This document shows, in pieces, positions 61,601-64,000 of a stretch of DNA of 64,000 nucleotides. The stretch comes from Magnolia sinica (lineage: Eukaryota > Streptophyta > Magnoliopsida > Magnoliales > Magnoliaceae): the NCBI RefSeq assembly GCF_029962835.1, contig NC_080588.1:61466001-61530000 (forward strand), written 5' to 3'. Position 1 is the stretch's first letter. Every line of letters begins with the position of its first letter. Both the position numbers and the translations under genes were made by a program. The notes under the pieces are model-generated. The model searched no databases and was not told the origin of the DNA. It worked only from the letters and a program-made list of their open reading frames with translations.

Positions 61601-62357
61601 ATAATCAGATGATTACTACGATTTGCCGAGTGCAGGTTTTTTGTTATAATCAAAAGCCACAATTGATTTAGCAACTTGGTCTGTCCGGATTGCTATATAA
61701 CTGTGCCATGTGTAGCAACGCCATTTTTTAATGGTGGTGAAATATAAGAGAAGACTAGAGGGGAAATCATAAAAACCTCACAAAAAGAAAAAGAAAGAAA
61801 GAACATAAATTCAAGACCCGTCTTAAAGAAAAAACCAAGATATTATCAATTCCAGCAAAAAGGAAAAAGAAAAAAAAAAAAGATTAAGGTTGTGTTTGGT
61901 TCCACCAAATATCATGAAATTTCACGATTTTCTTTTCCTTTTTTTGTGAAATTTCACGATTAACCAGCCTAATTTGGCACAATATGTCATGATACTTTAT
62001 GAAATTTGGTGCAAACATACACGCCCTAAGCAATTGCTTATGATGTAAGCTAACTCTGCTACATGGCAATATTGGAAAAGGAATAAGAAAGGAAAGAAAG
62101 AAAGAACAAAAGAAGAAACCCTAGATTTCCGTTTTATCCGGTCTTGGAAAGATATAGAGTTCTTCTTTGGTGTAAATTCGAATCAATGGAGGGGTATTCA
62201 GGGAAGACAGAGATCTACCGATTGAGATTTCTTCACCTGCCGAAACGACCGAGATCGAATTCGAGATGGAGAAGATGAAGAGATAGAGAAGGAGAGCAAG
62301 AGAAGGAGAGATGACGAAGCGCTCTGTAATTTTCTTCTTCTTCTCTTCCTTCTTCAT
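27716..62357 (-). CDS. PNET2: NEMP-family nuclear envelope membrane protein (PNET2-like), 504 aa, ten exons over 34.6 kb
   Basis: Exons, 5' to 3': 62357-62237, 45653-45434, 40224-40067, 39983-39838, 38837-38775, 38417-38325, 37771-37610, 37434-37328, 28999-28833, 27993-27716. All junctions are GT-AG, every phase fits, and the sum is 1515 bp. Order: signal peptide (1-40; ALLLYLFIFSISNSISVVSA); lumenal domain (42-165) with GRAVENSPGSKPG, VCERIHIRG and EVCFHRNASLQIGMC, and possible N-glycosylation sites N95 and N115; membrane segments near 170-189, 192-214, 228-249, 269-288 and 306-342; a C-terminal tail (343-504), nucleoplasmic in the family, with FHNTPERKRFSKEEW and KALEGLVSSPDF. PNET2/NEMP proteins are inner-nuclear-envelope proteins linked to chromatin organisation. 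Exons 2-10 are secure; exon 1 rests on phase (G plus CT gives Ala) and a signal peptide in the right place. Introns 1, 2 and 8 are 16.6, 5.2 and 8.3 kb and packed with mobile elements. Confidence 0.92.
27994..28832 (-). other. PNET2: PNET2 intron 9 (839 bp)
   Basis: Donor GTTTGC and acceptor TTGCAG. It contains A-rich tracts near 28308-28350 but no recognisable element. Confidence 0.75.
29370..30800 (+). pseudogene. RTE-clade LINE remnant (reverse transcriptase and C-terminus)
   Basis: Broken plus-strand frames match plant RTE elements: GPDGIPIEVWKRM near 29430, FKEMADQWRE and LIYKNKGD near 29535-29600, VRQLMEKYRGRR near 29750, the motif-A region MVFIDFEKAYDRIP at 29810-29850, and a C-terminal RLRWFGHVQRRP at 30547-30582. 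The endonuclease is missing, so the copy is 5'-truncated, and many frameshifts and stops are present. It lies antisense to PNET2 in intron 8. Confidence 0.85.
31827..31956 (-). mobile_element. tRNA-derived SINE with perfect 14-bp TSD
   Basis: On the minus strand the element has an A-box-like TGGTAGACTC and a B-box GGTTCGAGTACCC, then a GTGTGTGTGTG-rich tail and a short A-run. The flanks carry the perfect duplication GGAATAGTAGGCCT (31813-31826 and 31957-31970). A second copy lies at about 62966-63058. Confidence 0.85.
32690..33000. repeat. GTAACGG foldback family, copy 1
   Basis: Dense CCGTAAAGGCC / GGCCGTAACGGCCG / CCATTACGC motifs on both strands. The right end, on the reverse complement, begins AAGGTATTCTGTAACAGC. 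Confidence 0.75.
33620..34399. mobile_element. hAT-like element with GCATATGCGATCGC ends, copy 1 (780 bp)
   Basis: Terminal repeats are CAATGTTGTCAAATCGC and (reverse complement) CATTGTTGTCAAATGC. The 8-bp duplication ATTAGGGC lies at 33612-33619 and 34400-34407. Subterminal palindromic GCATATGCGATCGCATA motifs are repeated at both ends. The core is AT-rich with no transposase. Confidence 0.82.
34555..34638. repeat. (TC)n followed by (TA)n microsatellite
   Basis: About 57 bp of TC units directly followed by about 27 bp of TA units. Confidence 0.97.
38030..38225 (-). pseudogene. RTE LINE 3'-end fragment in PNET2 intron 6
   Basis: The minus strand reads a decayed ending similar to the ADPN-stop-LG end of RTE elements at 29370 and 44770 (TTAGCTGACCCTAAACAGC). 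It is short and strongly decayed. Confidence 0.4.
38512..38710. repeat. GTAACGG foldback family, copy 2 (PNET2 intron 5)
   Basis: Starts AAGGTATTATGTAACAGTAA (from 38500) and contains GGCCATAACGGCTG, GGCCGTAACTGC and GCCGTTATAACCCC. Confidence 0.7.
40600..40930 (-). pseudogene. L1 LINE C-terminal fragment
   Basis: The minus strand reads a frame like EGGQGSKRRPLLWKTLLLVG followed by FCGLYGRN, resembling the zinc-binding tail of plant L1 polyproteins, and it goes on in broken frame to about 40600. An (AT)/(AAAT) tract lies just beyond it at 40945-40990. Confidence 0.5.
43026..43285. mobile_element. TRIM-like mini-retrotransposon remnant
   Basis: A segment of about 75 bp (TTGCTCTAAAAGCTCGAGCC, then TGTATCAATGTATATTGAGG) occurs at 43026-43100 and again at 43209-43283, with a period of 183 bp. 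Just before the second copy lies GCTTTGATACCATG, the complement of an initiator-tRNA primer-binding site. Short direct repeats with a primer-binding site and no coding region fit a terminal-repeat retrotransposon in miniature; full borders are not resolved. Confidence 0.5.
43380..45066 (+). pseudogene. RTE LINE C-terminal fragment split by a solo LTR
   Basis: Plus-strand frames read VVKEQYDHRMNVVEMRMLGW up to 43540, then continue after the LTR from 44767 with NECIR..LAPIGTKMRE, KPKRKWVEVVRKDL-like residues, and the ending RIHVADPN-stop. The copy ends in (GAT)n at 45046-45060, the usual RTE 3' tail. Confidence 0.8.
43541..44766 (+). mobile_element. Solo LTR (1226 bp) with perfect 5-bp TSD
   Basis: Starts TGATGGGGACATCACG and ends TCTGCATCA. 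The flanks are AAATG at 43536-43540 and 44767-44771. It aligns along its length with the LTR at 53365-54587: the same TATAAATAGGCACCC (from 43888), AATAAAAATTC and TGGACCCGCATAGATTCCCC phrases. It is therefore a relative of the chromovirus in intron 1. Confidence 0.88.
46285..47247. mobile_element. hAT-like element with GCATATGCGATCGC ends, copy 2
   Basis: Ends CAATGTTGTCAAATCGC and (reverse complement) CAGTGTTGTTAAATGCG match copy 1 at 33620. The flanks are GCTGTACT (46277-46284) and GTTGTACT (47248-47255), an 8-bp duplication with one mismatch. It was later hit by a LINE at 46468-46886. Confidence 0.78.
46468..46886 (-). mobile_element. 5'-truncated LINE with RNase H tail, perfect 15-bp TSD
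   Basis: The duplication ATGTATTCTTGATTC lies at 46453-46467 and 46887-46901. The left side opens with a T-rich run, the poly(A) tail of a minus-strand insertion. The minus strand encodes a piece like EVLFVHIFREGNGLADSMVR, the end of the RNase H domain of plant LINEs. This is target-primed reverse transcription into the hAT-like element. Confidence 0.85.
47646..47775. repeat. GTAACGG foldback family, copy 3 (half)
   Basis: Starts TAAGATATTCTGCATCAATA and contains CACCACCATTACCG and CGTAACGGCCATTACACCCC. The right half is missing. Confidence 0.55.
48000..48682 (+). pseudogene. L1 LINE ORF1, 5' part with an RRM domain
   Basis: Plus-strand frame at about 48450-48682 encodes an RNA-recognition motif: an FERAEEVVEVVIPR stretch, the RNP1-like KPRGFAFVRM at 48561-48590, and NDESFDGKRMLVQKAK at the end. 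The region between 48000 and 48440 is broken and holds a stray sequence at 48296-48420. The frame is cut at 48682 by the LTR element and resumes at 56046 (56051 excluding the TSD). Confidence 0.75.
48683..49754 (-). repeat. 3' LTR of the minus-strand element
   Basis: It aligns with 54961-56045 almost throughout; differences are scattered substitutions and small indels. A polypurine tract (CAGCCGAGGGAAAT on the minus strand) adjoins it at 49755-49768. Confidence 0.85.
49829..50437 (-). pseudogene. Integrase C-terminus and chromodomain (minus-strand element)
   Basis: The 202-codon frame contains the integrase tail (VMIKICPKRFPQSTIKKL, NAYLINLPPKMGISSTFNVE) and a chromodomain (YQEYLVKWKGRPKSDNTW). 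The aromatic YLVKWKG core is intact. Upstream integrase sequence is lost. Confidence 0.85.
50467..50715 (-). pseudogene. Start of reverse transcriptase region (minus-strand element)
   Basis: It has PPEVTPEGSVELPSEVSLIL followed by an IPDEFTLVRDIHAL segment, like the ELP..V...L.EF.DVFP..LP region just before a gypsy reverse transcriptase. It then runs directly into the integrase tail, so the catalytic part was deleted. Confidence 0.7.
51248..51463 (-). pseudogene. Aspartic protease fragment (minus-strand element)
   Basis: A frame with CKVIIDSGSCINVVSARTV contains the DSGS variant of the retrotransposon protease active site. Confidence 0.75.
51521..51710 (-). pseudogene. Gag start (minus-strand element)
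   Basis: The minus-strand frame opens MPTRSRRGFGLHSTMNLKQI, a basic gag-like start followed by a coiled-coil-like segment (KALNAINNCLTTIEAHNK). The rest of gag is missing. Confidence 0.5.
51937..52549 (+). pseudogene. Gag and integrase remnant with internal deletion (plus-strand element)
   Basis: A gag start (MEQLLESLNKLSQQIESW) runs to about 52240. An overlapping frame then carries VELPTEAIPIVDEF and LPDEFPPKRDI (before reverse transcriptase) joined directly to integrase residues AEFVFNTSVDRSTSLSPYEV. The join shows loss of protease, most reverse transcriptase, RNase H and the integrase core. Confidence 0.75.
52550..53364 (+). pseudogene. Integrase tail and chromodomain with proline-rich repeat linker
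   Basis: After a frame break, FKEFNVRDSVMVHIRPERY and NLPPSMGISSTFNVEDLVVF match the integrase tail. A six-unit proline-rich repeat (52895-53146) and a chromodomain follow (FQKYLVKWKSHPASDNTWL, then DPDILDRFRSF). Stops interrupt the linker. Confidence 0.78.
52895..53146 (+). repeat. Six 42-bp tandem repeats in the integrase-chromodomain linker
   Basis: Each unit begins CCCGACCCAT (Pro-Asp-Pro) and encodes 14 residues like PDPFSQPLPPIPTR. Units start at 52895, 52937, 52979, 53021, 53063 and 53105. Confidence 0.85.
53365..54587 (+). repeat. Complete LTR of the plus-strand element (1223 bp)
   Basis: It starts TGATGGGGACATCATG and ends GTCCTGCATCA. A TATA box TATAAATA lies at 53726-53733 and an AATAAA near 53769. 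It is the sister of the solo LTR at 43541-44766. Confidence 0.85.
54631..54858. repeat. Eight spaced CTGAAAATTCAGCAA motifs in the retroelement leader
   Basis: Near-palindromic CTGAAAATTCAG units occur at 54631, 54667, 54705, 54729, 54743, 54781, 54817 and 54845, 14-38 bp apart. They lie between the primer-binding site and the nested insertion, in the untranslated leader of the minus-strand element. Confidence 0.8.
54961..56045 (-). repeat. 5' LTR of the minus-strand element
   Basis: This is the partner of 48683-49754. The flanking base order and the primer-binding site on its inner side give the minus orientation. Confidence 0.85.
56051..57150 (+). pseudogene. L1 LINE ORF1, continuation with DUF4283-like region
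   Basis: After the LTR element the plus strand resumes with YDPK-like residues. A 176-codon frame at 56304-56834 carries VDQLVMAGAIFKECHILLIR and FLFLGIPIELWNKD, then AFDEAAKVGEDISVAHI, as in the DUF4283 part of plant L1 ORF1. Frameshifts follow. Confidence 0.65.
57151..58029 (+). other. Decayed L1 sequence between ORF1 and ORF2
   Basis: It holds short frames with no recognisable domain. By position this is the end of ORF1 and the inter-ORF region of the L1 element. Confidence 0.4.
58030..60027 (+). pseudogene. L1 LINE ORF2 remnant: endonuclease, reverse transcriptase start, zinc-binding tail
   Basis: The endonuclease starts near 58030 (ILSWNVKVFGDQW) and includes SWCIGGDFNVIRF at about 58434-58472, FTWFNGRVPPMMSQLDRFL and the SDHRPIL motif near 58700. 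The reverse transcriptase begins near 59350 (KSLGPDGFPIGFF) and goes to FRPINLINSLYKILVKALAS at about 59540-59600. It then jumps to the C-terminal tail (FPQKIWDHFLVLFGVDWVM), so the catalytic centre is deleted. A short A-run near 60020 marks the 3' end. Confidence 0.82.
60290..61215. repeat. Palindrome-ended element enclosing a GTAACGG foldback
   Basis: Both ends carry AAGTTGTAAATGATTT and CTAGTAAATCATTTAC (60290-60330 and 61160-61205). GTGTTTGGATAG at 60330 and the reverse complement of CCAACATCCAAACAAC at 61205 look like MITE ends. A foldback copy (60508-60855) and (GA)n tracts lie inside. Confidence 0.55.
60508..60855. repeat. GTAACGG foldback family, copy 4
   Basis: Contains GGGCCGTAAAGG, CTGTAACGGCC, CCCGTAACGGCCGTAATG and, on the reverse complement of the right end, AAGGTATTTCGTAACAG. 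A (GA)n tract sits in the loop. Confidence 0.75.
61888..62026. mobile_element. Tourist-like MITE (139 bp) in PNET2 intron 1, close to exon 1
   Basis: Ends GGTTGTGTTTGG and (reverse complement) GGGCGTGTATGTTTG, flanked by TAA at 61885-61887 and 62027-62029. Internal inverted ATGAAATTTCACG and CCAAATTTCATAAAG segments can pair. The ends resemble those of the 1.3-kb element at 17750. Confidence 0.75.
62237..62357 (-). other. PNET2: PNET2 coding exon 1 (signal peptide)
   Basis: The ATG at 62357 opens 40 codons: a lysine/glutamate-rich start, then a hydrophobic run ending VVSA, a good signal-peptidase context. The donor is GCAG followed by GTGAAG. A TATA box lies 61-68 bp upstream. No other gene claims this exon, and the 1-base phase fits exon 2 at 45653. 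That the two are joined across 16.6 kb is inference. Confidence 0.75.
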
Positions 62358-62417
62358 CGCTTGCGAGTGATGGGGTTGGTAATGAAAAATATGAGAGAAA
62401 CGAGCGGCAGTTTTTAA

Positions 62418-62425
62418 TTTATATA
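62418..62425 (-). promoter_or_regulatory. PNET2: TATA box of PNET2
   Basis: TATATAAA on the minus strand, with the ATG about 60 bp downstream. This predicts a short 5' UTR of roughly 30-40 nt. Confidence 0.6.
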
Positions 62426-62508
62426 GTCGAAGAGCGCGGGGATTTGCCATTTGGGATGCACGCGAATGTACGACCACAACCACTGTTGTAGGAAGGCCGT
62501 GCAACAAA

Positions 62509-62695
62509 AACCTCTGTGGGGCCCACGGTGATGTGTGTATGACATCCACTCCGTCCCAAAAATCAGGCCAATACAAAACTGAAGTAAACCACAACATAGC
62601 AAAAATGGAATGTGGAGGTCCACCATCCACACCTTACTGGGGCTGGCCGTGCTTTTTTTACATTCCATCCAACCTGTTCACGAGGCCAGTCACAC
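62509..62695. repeat. GGGCCC foldback family, copy M (partial), upstream of PNET2
   Basis: Starts CTGTGGGGCCCACGGTGATG and continues TATGACATCCACTCCGTCC. The right arm is diverged or lost. It lies 150-340 bp upstream of the PNET2 start codon. Confidence 0.6.
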
Positions 62696-62810
62696 TAGAT
62701 GAAGGGAACACCTGGATCCATGGAAAGAAAAGGAAAGAAAATATTATTTCTTAAAAGATTTCTATTCCTATGTTTGTCAAGCCTTTCTTCACGAGAATTT
62801 CTTGAAAAAA

Positions 62811-62965
62811 CATTAATTTTGCTTTTTTTTATTGAAAAAATACTAAATGTATTTTTCTACTTTTTTTTATTTACAAACACACCCCAAAAACATTAATTTT
62901 GCTTTTTTTTATTGAAAAAATACTAAATATATTTTTCTATTTTTTTATTTTACAAACACACCCCT
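62811..62965. repeat. 77-bp tandem duplication
   Basis: CATTAATTTTGC through ACAAACACACCCC occurs twice back to back (62811 and 62889), with few differences, next to a SINE. Confidence 0.85.
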
Positions 62966-63058
62966 ACACTCACACCCACCACATGGGTACTCAAACACAT
63001 GAGTTCGGTGTTGAAACCCACAGGGTCTACCACTGAGCCATGAGTAAAGACCCAAATT
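62966..63058 (-). mobile_element. SINE, second copy (minus strand)
   Basis: The minus strand reads GGGTCTTTACTCATGGCTCA with a TGGCTCAGTGG A-box, a GTTTGAGTACCC B-box and a GTGGTGGGTGTGAG-type tail, like the SINE at 31827-31956. The flanking AATATATTTTTCTA and AATTATTTTTCTAC suggest an imperfect duplication. Confidence 0.7.
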
Positions 63059-63571
63059 ATTTTTCTACCTTCATTTACAAAAAATATCATTTTTCTTACT
63101 GTAAAAAGAAAATTGATTTTTTAATAGTTAAGCCTGAATATACAACCATCTATCTTCCCGTGTGATACATGGGTCAATGTATCAAATGAGTCATTGTTTA
63201 TTTATTTTTTTATGCCTCACATGTGCCACCTATGTAACATATGCTAATGTGATACATGTATCACTGTACGTCGTCAAACATGTGTAAATGATTTCACATG
63301 TACTAAGGTACCACATGTGACACCATCAATCTTCTCTAGCAGATCTTACATGTGCTTATGCACCACAGGTACTCATCTCCTCTTACACCCAATTTGCATA
63401 AAGCACTTTACATACACCAATGTGCCATTTATGTCATTGTTCATCTTCAATGGCTCTAAATATGCCATATGTGCCCATGATGCCAATGTACAACACTACT
63501 GCCATCTAAATTCAAGTGTTCACTTGTTAAATGTGTCAATACATATGTCATCATACAACCACGAGCACCTC

Positions 63572-63607
<36 letters not shown>

Positions 63608-63654
63608 CGGGAAGAGGTACTATGCGCTCGACCTCACGATAAGCTCCTGTGAGG
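63059..63654. other. Intergenic DNA with CACATGT-rich sequence and (TG)n
   Basis: Short repeats around ACATGTG / TGCCA occur at 63170-63480, and a (TG)n tract at 63580-63607. No gene is seen. Confidence 0.5.
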
Positions 63655-64000
63655 TTGAGCTGTGTGGGCCCCACCGTGATGCGTGTCGACCATCAAGACC
63701 GTGCATTTGATGGGTCCCCTCTAAATTATGGGATATCCCAAAAATCAGCCGTATACGGAACTCAGGTGGGCCATACCATCTAAAATCATGTGAAGACACC
63801 GTTAAAAGATATAAAAGCACTTGGTGGGGTCCACCTGAGTTTTGAATGCTAGTGAAACTTGGTCTGAACCCTCATCCAAGTGGGACACACATAATGGATG
63901 GGCTGGATTTGCAAACAACATCTCGGTGGGCCCAAAAAATGATTATGAATGTTTTAATGGTGCATGGCCCCTCCCCACTTTTGTATGTGGTGTGGCCCAA
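63655..64000. repeat. GGGCCC foldback family, copy N, cut by the window edge
   Basis: Starts GTGTGGGCCCCACCGTGATG; includes GGGCCATACCATC and GGTGGGGTCCACCTGAG. The right end is beyond the window. Confidence 0.75.

Larger units (their letters stand above)
45654..62236 (-). other. PNET2: PNET2 intron 1 (16.6 kb)
   Basis: Proposed donor GTGAAG at 62236 and acceptor TTGTGCAG at 45654. It holds a hAT-like element with a LINE inside it, an L1 LINE containing nested LTR elements, GTAACGG and other foldbacks, and a Tourist MITE. Nothing assignable at 45654-46284, 47248-47640, 60028-60285 or 61216-61880. Confidence 0.7.

Noticed and set aside
62121-62236. Continuation of the PNET2 exon 1 frame to a stop at 62121
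   Set aside because: The frame passes a good donor (GTGAAG at 62236); beyond it the translation is not similar to the family, whereas exon 2 fits in phase.

Overview
The window is nuclear DNA of a flowering plant. Two intron-bearing genes can be reconstructed exon by exon with GT-AG borders and matching codon phase, and both encode recognisable plant proteins. Almost everything else is transposable-element DNA, often elements inside elements. The many short palindromic repeats whose arms carry GGGCCCACC-like ends, and the very long element-filled introns, suggest a large, element-rich genome; a magnoliid-type lineage is my guess, not something the sequence proves.

Layout. 1-9540: one decayed Ty1/copia element on the minus strand, split by a 5.1-kb solo LTR (723-5838) and a 613-bp hAT-like element (5893-6505); both insertions keep their target-site duplications. 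9541-11146: AT-rich DNA with nothing assignable. 11147-16695: a cluster of about nine copies of one foldback MITE-like family. 16700-25350: a plus-strand gene for translation elongation factor 1-delta (eEF1B exchange factor), with a non-coding first exon, a 3.6-kb leader intron holding tandem repeats and a 1.3-kb PIF/Harbinger-like element, six coding exons, and a stop codon split by a 1.55-kb intron. 25350-27715: intergenic DNA between the two convergent genes, with two more foldback copies.

27716-62357: a minus-strand gene for a NEMP-family nuclear-envelope membrane protein (plant PNET2 type), ten coding exons, 504 codons plus stop, spread over 34.6 kb. Its CDS is only 1515 bp. Introns 1, 2 and 8 are about 16.6, 5.2 and 8.3 kb and hold L1 and RTE LINEs, a SINE, solo and complete LTR elements, hAT-like elements and foldbacks. 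The deepest stack is in intron 1: an L1 LINE (about 48000-60027) is cut by a 7.4-kb LTR retrotransposon (48683-56045), which itself contains an internally deleted opposite-strand relative (51733-54587). 62358-64000: the PNET2 promoter with a TATA box, then foldback copies, a SINE and simple repeats.

The two host genes act in unrelated processes (GDP/GTP exchange on eEF1A; nuclear-envelope structure), so no operon-like link exists. No CRISPR array, bacterial gene, rRNA or convincing tRNA gene was seen. The most notable points are the 34.6-kb PNET2 gene, the datable nesting of elements, the intron inside a stop codon, and an insertion whose empty site survives in a neighbouring tandem repeat.
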